Assembly (NCBI GenBank): GCA_031425695.1
Contig: JANPJV010000039.1
Coordinates: 1 to 12,211, forward strand
Source of the DNA: JANPJV01 sp031425695
GTDB lineage: Bacteria > Pseudomonadota > Gammaproteobacteria > Xanthomonadales > SZUA-5
Reading direction: 5' to 3'
DNA: 12,211 bases
Shown: positions 1 through 6,482 of the stretch, piece after piece
Layout of the letters: every line of letters begins with the position of its first letter
How positions within the stretch are numbered: position 1 is the stretch's first letter
Position numbers and translations under genes: made by a program
The notes under the pieces: generated by a model
What the model was told of the DNA's origin: nothing
Database searches by the model: none
Seen by the model: only the letters and a program-made list of their open reading frames with translations

Positions 1-11
1 GCGGCGCCTTG

Positions 12-92
12 GGTGGGTCTGCGCTGTGCGCGTACTTTTTTGACTTTTTTGGTTTTTTAAAAAATGGCGTCCGCGCATCGCGCAGACCCACC
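12..92. repeat. Inverted pair of GTGGG-type REP-like hairpins
   Basis: Two 21-base arms (12-32 and 72-92) are inverted copies of each other with only two mismatched positions. They enclose a T-rich/A-rich centre containing runs of six T at 36-41, 45-50 and 53-58 and six A at 59-64. Each arm has the architecture of the REP-like copies at 2218 and 8736: head GTGGG, a 7-base stem, a 3-base loop, the partner stem, then a T-run. In the right-hand copy, read on the minus strand, stem TCTGCGC pairs with GCGCGGA around loop GAT and is followed by CGC. The left copy has one stem mismatch. The structure is directly visible. Membership of a REP family is inferred, since only five copies are in view. Confidence 0.7.
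59..91 (-). terminator. Hairpin plus U-run after the Smr gene
   Basis: Read on the minus strand, the right half of the inverted pair forms a 7-bp stem with a GAT loop. A few bases later come six T (the A-run at 59-64). It starts 25 bases past the stop codon of the Smr-domain gene, where an intrinsic terminator would be expected. The stem is GC-rich and contains one G-U pair. About six bases separate stem and T-run, which is longer than ideal, so termination strength is uncertain. Confidence 0.5.
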
Positions 93-116
93 AAAAGCGC
101 CCACCCAGGGCCCCGC

Positions 117-686
117 TCACCCAGGCGGCTTGAGCAACGCAATCACTGCTCCGGTGCCGCCATCCTGCGGCCGCGCCGAGGTGAAGCCGATCACTTCCGC
201 GCGCTGGCGCAAGACCCGGTCGGTCATCGCCTTGAGCACGCTGCCGTCCTCGGAGCGCTGGCCCTTGCCGTGGATGATGCAGATGCAACGGCGACGTTCG
301 CGGCGACACTCGAGCAGGAATTCGCCAAGGATCTGACGCGCCTGGTGCAGGCGCAGATGGTGCAGGTCGAGCTCGGCCTCGATCACGAACTGGCCGCGTC
401 GCAGCTGTCGCAAGAGCTTCGGCGGGTAGCCATCCTGCAGGTGGCTCAGGACCTCGCCACTCGCAGCGCCGACGATTGACTCGTCGCCTGCCAGCAGCTC
501 CTGCATGACCTGGCGCTCGTCGGCTTCAGACTGGCGCGCTTCCGGTTTGACCGCCGGCCGCGTCTCCCGCAGCAGGTCCGGCGTGCTTGTCAGCTCGCGC
601 ACTGCGCCAATGGCCTCGCGGAACAGGGCTCGATCGTCCAAGGTAGGCTCGACGGCTGGGATGTGTGTTCGCTTGCGCCTGCTCAA
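117..686 (-). CDS. Smr-domain protein (SmrA/SmrB/YdaL-like)
   Basis: A 189-residue protein whose C-terminal half (about 100-187) is an Smr domain. The hallmarks are LDLHH at 106-110 (family motif LDLHG), HGKG at 139-142 and the GGTGA turn at 177-181. Smr domains are nucleic-acid-binding or endonuclease modules; in E. coli SmrB cleaves mRNA at collided ribosomes. The N-terminal 100 residues are charged and not otherwise recognised, as is usual for stand-alone Smr proteins. The chosen start is TTG at 686, preceded by the purine-rich GGGAAAA. The nearby ATG at 691-689 is out of frame and meets a stop after one codon. The gene is transcribed away from surE with 63 bases between them. The domain call is firm; which Smr subgroup, and so the cellular role, is not settled. 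Confidence 0.88.
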   Translation of the reverse strand: MSRRKRTHIPAVEPTLDDRALFREAIGAVRELTSTPDLLRETRPAVKPEARQSEADERQVMQELLAGDESIVGAASGEVLSHLQDGYPPKLLRQLRRGQFVIEAELDLHHLRLHQARQILGEFLLECRRERRRCICIIHGKGQRSEDGSVLKAMTDRVLRQRAEVIGFTSARPQDGGTGAVIALLKPPG

Positions 687-749
687 TGCATTTTCCCGGT
701 CATACGGGTGGCTTCGCTATCATGGAGGGTCATTGACTAAAGGCTACGT

Positions 750-1532
750 ATGCACGTTCTGGTCAGTAACGATGATGGGGTCGAGTCGCCCGGTATCCAG
801 ATCCTCGCTGAACATCTGGCGCAATTGGGGCGGGTGACGGTCGTCGCACCCGATCGTGACCGCAGCGGGGCGAGCAATTCATTGACGCTGGACCAGCCGC
901 TGCGCGTGACCCAGCTCGGCCCCGATCGCTACCGCGTGGCGGGCACGCCGACCGATTGCGTGCACCTGGCGTTGGGCGGGCTGCTCGACAGCGAGCCGGC
1001 CATCGTCGTCTCCGGCATCAACAATTCCGCCAATCTCGGCGACGACGTGCTCTATTCCGGCACCGTCGCCGCGGCGATGGAAGGGCGTTTTCTCGGCTTG
1101 CCGGCGATCGCGGTCTCGCTGGCCACGCACGATCGCGACCCGCGTAATTTCGCGACGGCGGCGCGGGCGGCGGTTCGCATCGTCGCGCGCCTGCTGGAGG
1201 ATCCATTGCCCGCCGACACCATTCTCAACGTCAACGTGCCGGATCGGCCGTGGGACGAAGTGCTCGGCTTCGAGGTCACCCGGCTTGGCCATCGCCACCG
1301 TTCCGAGGCCTGTATCCGTCAGCAGGATCCGCGTGGCCGCACCATCTACTGGATCGGCCCCCCCGGCGACGAGCAAGATGCAGGGCCGGGAACAGACTTC
1401 CACGCGGTGCGCATGGGCTATATCTCGATCACGCCGATCACCGTCGACCTGACCCGTTACACGGCCCTGGAAAAGGTCGCGAGCTGGGTCACCACCCTGC
1501 AGATGGGCGTCGCGGTGCCCCACGAAGCATGA
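750..1532 (+). CDS. surE: 5'/3'-nucleotidase SurE
   Basis: SurE is a metal-dependent phosphatase that removes phosphate from nucleoside 5'- and 3'-monophosphates and is associated with stationary-phase survival. The 260-residue length matches the family (E. coli about 253). The N-terminal metal motif is intact: SNDDG at 6-10 with Asp8 and Asp9. Ser39 lies in DRSGASNS, followed by GTPTDC at 65-70 and the signature SGINNSANLGDD at 88-99, which carries the Asn ligand. YSGTVAAAMEG at 102-112 is also typical. The ATG at 750 has AAAGG six bases upstream. It is the first gene of a surE-pcm-nlpD operon, and its stop overlaps the pcm start as ATGA. Its promoter must lie in the 63-base gap shared with the divergent Smr gene. 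TATCAT at 718-723 is a possible -10 box, but no convincing -35 was seen. Confidence 0.97.
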   Translation: MHVLVSNDDGVESPGIQILAEHLAQLGRVTVVAPDRDRSGASNSLTLDQPLRVTQLGPDRYRVAGTPTDCVHLALGGLLDSEPAIVVSGINNSANLGDDVLYSGTVAAAMEGRFLGLPAIAVSLATHDRDPRNFATAARAAVRIVARLLEDPLPADTILNVNVPDRPWDEVLGFEVTRLGHRHRSEACIRQQDPRGRTIYWIGPPGDEQDAGPGTDFHAVRMGYISITPITVDLTRYTALEKVASWVTTLQMGVAVPHEA

Positions 1533-2209
1533 GCCGGTTTTCCACACCGACACCCGTGGAGGCCCAAGGCACCGGGATGACCTCGCAGCGTGCGCGCGAT
1601 CGCCTGACCGAGCGCATGAAGGCGTCGGGTATCAGCGATCGGCGCGTGCTCGAGGTGATCCGCACGGTCCCGCGCCACCTGTTCGTCGACGAGGCGCTCG
1701 CCAGCCGGGCCTACGAGGACACCGCCTTGCCGATCGGCCTTGGCCAGACCATCTCGCAACCCTACGTGGTGGCGCTGATGACCCAGGCCTTGTTGCGCGA
1801 CGGTGTCCCCAAGCGCGTGCTCGAGATCGGCACCGGCTCGGGCTACCAGGCCGCCGTGCTCGCCCAGGTGATCCCCGAGGTGCACACGGTCGAGCGCATC
1901 GAGGAGCTGCTGCGCCAGGCGCGCAAACGTTTTCGTCAGCTCGGATACAAGAACATCCGCTCCAGGCATGACGACGGCAATATCGGCTGGCGTGAGTACG
2001 CGCCCTTCGATGCCGTCATTGCCACAGCGGCACGTGAATCACTCGACGCCGCACTGCTCGATCAGGTCGGTCCCGGCGGTATTGTGGTGGCGCCGCTCGG
2101 GCCGCCCGGGCAACAGAATCTGATCCGCATGGTCAAAGGAAATGATGGATGGGTACGCGAGGACCTGGGCACCGTGAGCTTCGTACCGCTGGTGCGGGGC
2201 GTGTCGTGA
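1529..2209 (+). CDS. pcm: Protein-L-isoaspartate O-methyltransferase
   Basis: Pcm uses S-adenosylmethionine to methylate isoaspartyl residues in damaged proteins, starting their repair in the cytoplasm. Seen in the 226-residue product: the substrate-site motif GQTISQP at 72-78, the SAM-binding motif VLEIGTGSGYQ at 97-107, RHDDG at 146-150, DAVIATAA at 161-168 and the C-terminal FVPLVRG typical of the family. The start at 1529 overlaps the surE stop (ATGA) and has no clear Shine-Dalgarno, so translational coupling is likely. A second ATG at 1577 (residue 17) has AAGG about eight bases upstream and aligns with the start of the 208-residue E. coli enzyme. The true product may therefore be 210 residues. 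I prefer the longer form because a similar 16-residue extension is familiar from Xanthomonas-type Pcm. Confidence 0.95.
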   Translation: MSRFSTPTPVEAQGTGMTSQRARDRLTERMKASGISDRRVLEVIRTVPRHLFVDEALASRAYEDTALPIGLGQTISQPYVVALMTQALLRDGVPKRVLEIGTGSGYQAAVLAQVIPEVHTVERIEELLRQARKRFRQLGYKNIRSRHDDGNIGWREYAPFDAVIATAARESLDAALLDQVGPGGIVVAPLGPPGQQNLIRMVKGNDGWVREDLGTVSFVPLVRGVS

Positions 2210-3414
2210 ACCGCCACGTGGGTCCGGACCTTGTCCGGACGCACTCGCGCCTGCCGTTCGCCGCAGTCCTGTGCGCCGCCCTGGCGCTGGCCGGCTGCCA
2301 ACAATCGGTGATGGTGCGCCCGGTCAAGGGCGTCAGTGACGCGCCGCCGCAGTCGCGACCCACGCGATCCTACGCGGGGCGGGTGCATACGGTGCAGAGC
2401 GGCGACACGCTCTACAAGATCTCGCTCCAATATGGCGTGGACTACCGCGACATCGCCAAGTGGAATGCGATCGATGCGCCCTACACGATTTATCCGCGCC
2501 AGTCGCTGCGGCTGGATGCCGAAGACAGGGTCGCGAGCGAACCACCTCCGCGCGAGCCCCGGCGTCCGCGCGCGGCGTCCCCGACGTCCCCGGCGCCGCC
2601 CGAAACCACTCGCAACAGCGACGGCGTGACCATGACCGCCTTGCCCGACGACCTGCCGAGCGCGGCGCCTGCCACGGTCGCCAGTGCGACGCCAAAGAGC
2701 GTGCCGCCGACAGCGGTGCTGTCGGAAGAGCCGGAGCCGATGACGCGCATGCCGGTGACGACCACGGCGACGCCCGGCGCCGCGATCGACACGGGTCCGC
2801 CTCCAGCGACCTCGTCCATCGTGGCCGACCCCTCGATGCAGCATCGCGCCAGCACCGGCAGTGAAGATGGGGCGGTGCTTGCTGAAGCGCCGAGCCTGCC
2901 ACCACCGCCGGTCGCGCCAATGGCGCAGCGCCCGGCGATTGCGCCAATCGTGCCGCCGGCAGCGGTCGGCACGCCTTCGCCGACGATTGCCGCGGTCAAG
3001 CCAACCGCCGCCTCCGCTGACATCGAGAGTGCCAGGGCGAGCGCCTCCGGCTGGATCTGGCCGACCCCGGGGCGCGTGGTGGTGACATATGCCGGTGGCG
3101 ATCCCACCCGGCAGGGAATCGACATCGCCGGCACCCTTGGCCAGCCCGTGCGCGTCGCCCGCGACGGTGAAGTCGTCTACAGCGGCGCGGGGCTGATCGG
3201 TTACGGCGAATTGATCATCGTCAAGCACTCACCTGAGTTGCTCTCCGCCTACGGCCACAACCGCGTGCGCCTGGTCAAGGAAGGCGAGAAGTTGAAAGCC
3301 GGCCAGAAAATCGCCGAAATGGGCAAGAACGCTGCCAATCGCGTGCTCCTCCACTTCGAAGTACGCAAGGGCGGCAAGCCGATCGATCCGTTGCCGTTGT
3401 TGCCGGCGCAGTGA
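2206..3414 (+). CDS. nlpD: NlpD-like lipoprotein, murein hydrolase activator
   Basis: A 402-residue outer-membrane lipoprotein of the NlpD/EnvC type. These proteins bind peptidoglycan and activate amidases during daughter-cell separation. Domains in order: a signal peptide with lipobox LAGC (lipidated Cys31), a LysM peptidoglycan-binding domain at about 59-103 (HTVQSGDTLYKIS, then IYPRQSLRL), a Pro/Ala/Thr-rich linker to about 280, and an M23/LytM domain at about 283-400. The LytM site is degenerate: Arg302 replaces the His of HxGxD (Asp306 is kept) and Leu381 replaces the first His of HxHFE (His383 is kept). This fits an activator rather than a peptidase. The GTG at 2206 overlaps the pcm stop as GTGA. 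Another GTG at 2218 is possible, while the ATG at 2149 lies inside pcm and would spoil the signal peptide. Codons 4-13 consist of a REP-like repeat. No rpoS follows. Confidence 0.93.
   Translation: MNRHVGPDLVRTHSRLPFAAVLCAALALAGCQQSVMVRPVKGVSDAPPQSRPTRSYAGRVHTVQSGDTLYKISLQYGVDYRDIAKWNAIDAPYTIYPRQSLRLDAEDRVASEPPPREPRRPRAASPTSPAPPETTRNSDGVTMTALPDDLPSAAPATVASATPKSVPPTAVLSEEPEPMTRMPVTTTATPGAAIDTGPPPATSSIVADPSMQHRASTGSEDGAVLAEAPSLPPPPVAPMAQRPAIAPIVPPAAVGTPSPTIAAVKPTAASADIESARASASGWIWPTPGRVVVTYAGGDPTRQGIDIAGTLGQPVRVARDGEVVYSGAGLIGYGELIIVKHSPELLSAYGHNRVRLVKEGEKLKAGQKIAEMGKNAANRVLLHFEVRKGGKPIDPLPLLPAQ
2216..2242 (+). repeat. REP-like GTGGG hairpin inside the start of nlpD
   Basis: These 27 bases are identical, in the same orientation, to 8734-8760. 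After the head GTGGG, stem TCCGGAC pairs with GTCCGGA around loop CTT, followed by CGC. Here the unit lies at codons 4-13 of nlpD, so it is translated (HVGPDLVRTH). The T-run that follows the 8734 copy is absent. The transcript would carry this hairpin about ten bases after the GTG start. Confidence 0.8.
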
Positions 3415-3457
3415 AGCGGTTTCGGATGTTGGTGTTGTTTTGGTAAAAGCCAGAAAA

Positions 3458-3492
3458 GCTCCCCTCTCACATGCTTCTTGGGAGAGGGGAGC
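3458..3492 (-). terminator. Intrinsic terminator of the Sel1-repeat gene
   Basis: A perfect 11-bp inverted repeat (3458-3468 and 3482-3492, GCTCCCCTCTC) encloses a 13-base loop. Read on the minus strand it is followed directly by TTTTCTGGCTTTTA, so it suits termination of the minus-strand gene ending at 3544. On the plus strand no T-run follows the hairpin, so it should serve nlpD poorly. An outer inverted repeat, 3428-3437 with 3516-3525 (GTTGGTGTTG), surrounds it. Confidence 0.75.
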
Positions 3493-3543
3493 ACTCTGCT
3501 GCTGGTGATCCACGCCAACACCAACAACCAACCAACAGTGCTT

Positions 3544-4248
3544 TTACTCCGGCTTCGGAACTGAAGTCTCGAGCGCACCCACCTCGACGCGGCCGCGCTG
3601 GTAGTTGCGCCACAGGTCGTCCTGCCACTTGAAGTATTGCTCGGGCTGCCAGTACTCGTCCTTGTAGTACTCGTTGGCGTCCATGCTGATCCAGCCGCCG
3701 GCGCCCGGGACCATGATGGTGAGCGATCCCTTGAAGCCGGTGCGGCTGCCAGTGGCCAGGCGGCGACCCTTGTTGATCTTCTTCTCGAGGCGCGGCTTGG
3801 CGACCTCGTCACCATATTCGGCGTAGATTTCTTTGCCGACCTTGAGGGCGCGCTCGCGCTCGCGCGGGTCGAGCTCGCGCCAGTAATACTCGCGCAGCGT
3901 CAAGAAGTCCTTGTAGCCGCGCTCGGCAGCGAGGTCCATCCAGGCATAGGCCAGCGCCTTGTCGGCGGCGGTGCCTTCGCCCTTCCAGTACATCTCCGCG
4001 ACCATTCCCTGCGCGCCCTTGTCGGCGTACTTGGCGGAACGCTTGAACGCCACCAACGCCAACCCAAGCTCGCCGTCCTCGTAACGTCCGAGCCCCTCCT
4101 TGCGCCAGCGCAGATCCGGGTGATACGCGAGAAAGCCATCGGTATTGGCGGCAACATGGCCCGGGTCGGAAATGTGCGGCGCGCCGTACGCCCAAGGGGC
4201 CAGGCCGGCGGCCATCAGGAACACGCTTCCCAGCAATAGTCGTTTCAT
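3544..4248 (-). CDS. Secreted Sel1-repeat (TPR-like) protein
   Basis: A 234-residue protein with a signal peptide (MKRLLLGSVFLMAAGLAPWAYG, likely cleaved near residue 22-23), so exported to the periplasm or beyond. Residues about 57-113 form Sel1/TPR-like helical hairpins. The clearest unit runs from AQGMVAEMYWKGEG through ADKALAYAWMDLAAERGY (79-112). Sel1 repeats are protein-protein interaction scaffolds. The rest is Lys/Arg- and Tyr/Trp-rich (about 185-222, with YYKDEYWQPEQYFKWQDDLW) and is not recognised. The ATG at 4248 has only a weak purine stretch upstream. The gene is convergent with nlpD and ends before a hairpin terminator. It lies 169 bases downstream of the ABC ATPase gene on the same strand, so co-transcription is possible but not shown. 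Its specific partner is unknown. Confidence 0.85.
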   Translation of the reverse strand: MKRLLLGSVFLMAAGLAPWAYGAPHISDPGHVAANTDGFLAYHPDLRWRKEGLGRYEDGELGLALVAFKRSAKYADKGAQGMVAEMYWKGEGTAADKALAYAWMDLAAERGYKDFLTLREYYWRELDPRERERALKVGKEIYAEYGDEVAKPRLEKKINKGRRLATGSRTGFKGSLTIMVPGAGGWISMDANEYYKDEYWQPEQYFKWQDDLWRNYQRGRVEVGALETSVPKPE

Positions 4249-4417
4249 GGTTTCTACTCGTTCAATTGGGTCATTGGCAGCTTGTGTCTGCCTGGAGACA
4301 ACCTACGACCCGCGTTCCGTTCAGTCATGTGCTGAAAGGTGTCCGGGCCATTGGTCATATGCATGACGCAGCGAAGCGCGGAAAAGTTGCACAAGTACTT
4401 TCATCTTGCAGAGATTC

Positions 4418-5173
4418 CTACGTCCGGCCCGCACCGACATCGCCGCGAAGCGCCGCGACGACGGCCCTCTCAAAAGCACTCGGATCGGCGTGGCGCCATC
4501 GATCAAGCTCCTCGCTGGCCCAGCGATGGCGGATGCTGCCGTCGACCAGCAGTGCCGCATCGGTGAGCAGGGTGGCAGCGATCTCGAGGCCATGGGTGGC
4601 CAGGATCACGCCGCATTCCTCGCGCGCGCAGCGCTCCACCAGCTCGAGCTTGAGCTCATGGCTCGAGATCGGGTCGAGTCCGTTCATGACCTCGTCGAGG
4701 ATCAGCAGTGGCGGTCGCCCGATCAGGCCGACCAGGATGGCGAGCTTCTGGCGCGTGCCCAGGGAATAGAACTCGACGCGCCGATCGATCCAAGGCAATG
4801 CGCCGAGCCGTTCGGCGAGGGCGATGCTGTCGGCCGGGATGTCACCCAGCCCGCGCGCAGCGGCAGCGACCGACAGGCACTGGCGACCCGTGAGCGCGCC
4901 GGGCAGGGCGCCCGGATCTGGCGCAAAGCCGAGTTGGCGGCGCGCGCGCAACGGGTCCACGTGCATGTCGACGCCATCGATCAACACGCGGCCCTGCGTC
5001 GCCGGCAGCAGCCCGGTCAGCGTGCGGATCAGGCTGGTCTTGCCGGATCCGTTCGGGCCAATCAAGCCGAGCAGCTGACCGCGCTCGAGGGTGAGATCGA
5101 CGCCCCGCAGCACGGGCAGTGTGCCCAGGGTGAGCTGCAGCGCTTCGACCAGCAGCAACGGCGATGTGCTCAT
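4418..5173 (-). CDS. ABC transporter ATP-binding protein
   Basis: A 251-residue nucleotide-binding subunit that powers an ABC transporter from the cytoplasmic face. Motifs in order: Walker A GPNGSGKTS (39-47), the signature YSLGTRQKL (136-144, a variant of LSGGQ as in many ABC-2 type exporters), Walker B LLILDE (156-161), D-loop GLD (165-167) and the switch His194 in ATHG. The Q-loop region reads GFAPDPGAL (82-90) and has no Gln, which some ABC-2 family ATPases also show. The ATG overlaps the stop of the upstream membrane gene (ATGA), so the two are surely co-translated partners. Reading this frame further upstream, to 6412, gives only a shadow of the permease gene. Substrate and transport direction cannot be told from sequence; no substrate-binding protein is nearby, which favours export. 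Confidence 0.93.
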   Translation of the reverse strand: MSTSPLLLVEALQLTLGTLPVLRGVDLTLERGQLLGLIGPNGSGKTSLIRTLTGLLPATQGRVLIDGVDMHVDPLRARRQLGFAPDPGALPGALTGRQCLSVAAAARGLGDIPADSIALAERLGALPWIDRRVEFYSLGTRQKLAILVGLIGRPPLLILDEVMNGLDPISSHELKLELVERCAREECGVILATHGLEIAATLLTDAALLVDGSIRHRWASEELDRWRHADPSAFERAVVAALRGDVGAGRT

Positions 5174-6282
5174 CGCAGCCCCTCGCCGCGGCGCCACGCG
5201 TGCCAGAGGCAGCCGGCCGCGAGCAGCGGCAATGCCAGCGGCAGCACCTGCAGGCTGCCGATCAGCGCGAGGTAGTGCAGGGCGAGCAGCAGCATGAACC
5301 CGCGCGGGGAGCCGCGGGTGGCGTAGCTGCAGAGCAGCGCGTGCGCCATCAGCCACAGATGGGCGCCCGCGACCACCAGCGTGAACCAGGCCGGCGCGCC
5401 CATCGCCAGCACGCATGCGCTCGCGATCACCGTGAGCGGTAGTGTCCGCCTTACCAGGCGCGGCAGGTAGGCAGCGAGCAGTCGTCTCGGCGGCAGTGGC
5501 TGTGCTGCCAGCCAGCGCTGGTCGATCGCATAACGCTCGCGCCAATGGCGAATCAGGTCGAAGCTCAAGCCGAGCACGCCGAACAGCAGCACCATGACCG
5601 CCACCGCGGCCAGCGGTATCCCCACCGGCAACAGCATCAGCACGAAGGCAACCCAGCGCGCGCTGCGCGAGAGCCGCGCGAGGCCCGGCTCGATGGCCGC
5701 GCCGAGGAGTGCCAGGCCAGCGGTGCCGGGACGAATGGCGACCGCTGCCGCCAGTGCGCGCTGCGTGTCGCTCGGCGCCGCGTCGGCCCCAACGACCCAG
5801 GCACTGCGCAGGTTGAGCAGTAACCCGGCCGCAATGCCCGCAAGAATGAGCAGCACCACTGCGGTCACGCCGAAGCCAGCACGCACGATGCCCCAGGCGC
5901 TCAGCGCGAGCACGCCGGCACTGACGAGTGCCAGCTGGCCGAGGACCTTCTGCCGGCGGAAGCGAGCACGCAGCTCGGGCTGGATCGGCATGGCTGCGAG
6001 CCAGTCGGCCGCCTGCATCCGCGCCAGCTGCAGCGCGCGTCGGCGGCCAGTGAATGCGATTCCGATCGCCAACAGCAAGGCCAGCACCAGCGCCACCCGC
6101 ATGCGCGCCCACGGTGCCGACGGCGCAAAGATCCGCGCCCAAACCGGGTCGAGAACGACCAGCAACAACCCCAGGAAGACGATGGCAACCGCGACCAGGA
6201 ACAGCGATTGCGCGGCATCCGCGCGCCATTCCGTCCAGCGGTTGTGCAGCGAATAGCGCTGCTGCAGCAGGTCCGCGGTCAT
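5170..6282 (-). CDS. ABC transporter membrane subunit (ABC-2-like)
   Basis: A 370-residue polytopic membrane protein with about eight hydrophobic segments (roughly 24-44, 63-79, 115-134, 138-158, 208-237, 282-296, 298-318, 328-358). No exact family is recognised, but the 4-base overlap with the ATPase gene makes it the likely permease of that transporter. The two halves carry a similar element just before a membrane segment: WLAAMPIQP at 94-102 and WLAAQPLPP at 257-265. This suggests descent from an internal duplication. Amphipathic, Arg-rich cytoplasmic loops follow each copy (ELRARFRRQK and RRLLAAYLPRLVRR). The ATG at 6282 has no strong Shine-Dalgarno. The gene lies 200 bases after the GGDEF-EAL gene, separated from it by a REP doublet. 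Alternative: an integral membrane protein regulated by, rather than forming, the transporter. Confidence 0.8.
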   Translation of the reverse strand: MTADLLQQRYSLHNRWTEWRADAAQSLFLVAVAIVFLGLLLVVLDPVWARIFAPSAPWARMRVALVLALLLAIGIAFTGRRRALQLARMQAADWLAAMPIQPELRARFRRQKVLGQLALVSAGVLALSAWGIVRAGFGVTAVVLLILAGIAAGLLLNLRSAWVVGADAAPSDTQRALAAAVAIRPGTAGLALLGAAIEPGLARLSRSARWVAFVLMLLPVGIPLAAVAVMVLLFGVLGLSFDLIRHWRERYAIDQRWLAAQPLPPRRLLAAYLPRLVRRTLPLTVIASACVLAMGAPAWFTLVVAGAHLWLMAHALLCSYATRGSPRGFMLLLALHYLALIGSLQVLPLALPLLAAGCLWHAWRRGEGLR

Positions 6283-6353
6283 TCGGAAAGATCAGGTCAG
6301 GAAGCGGGCTCTGAGTCGGGTGCGCGCGACAAAGTTCCGGGCGCGACTCGGCT

Positions 6354-6465
6354 TTCGTAGCCCGGGTAAGCGCAGCGCACCCGGGGGGAAGTGCGCGTCC
6401 GGCCCGCCGCACAGCCGCGGCATTCGCCGCCCCCGGATGCGCCTTTGGCTTACCCGGGCTACGAA
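6354..6465. repeat. REP doublet with GTAG head (BIME-like)
   Basis: A perfect 18-base inverted repeat (6354-6371 and 6448-6465) contains GTAGCCCGGGTAAGC. It is extended inward by a second matching block, GCGCACCCGGGGG at 6376-6388 against its inverse at 6430-6442, with one mismatch. Each half can fold by itself: CCCGGGT pairs with ACCCGGG around AAGCGCAGCGC. The GTAG head, stem-loop and inverted pairing match the general plan of bacterial REP/BIME elements. It fills most of the gap between the GGDEF-EAL stop and the permease start and has no T-run, so it may limit 3' decay or uncouple expression rather than terminate. That function is inferred. Confidence 0.75.
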
Positions 6466-6482
6466 GACCGCTCCGGCCTCCC

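Noticed and set aside
9..479. Plus-strand frame of 156 codons over the Smr gene
   Set aside because: It starts within the inverted repeat and runs antisense to the Smr domain, whose LDLHH and HGKG motifs fix the coding strand.
2062..3228. A 388-codon minus-strand open frame opposite pcm and nlpD
   Set aside because: The product is an Arg/His/Gly-rich low-complexity shadow, while both plus-strand genes show family motifs along their length.
4249..4417. Gap between the ABC ATPase and Sel1-repeat genes searched for a terminator, promoter or small gene
   Set aside because: Only short weak inverted repeats and brief open frames were seen, so nothing is called.
5174..6412. A much longer minus-strand frame continuous with the ABC ATPase (664 residues in all)
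   Set aside because: The extension is Arg/Ala/Gly-rich, has no domain, and lies on top of the permease gene in another frame. The ATGA overlap gives a natural ATPase start at 5173.
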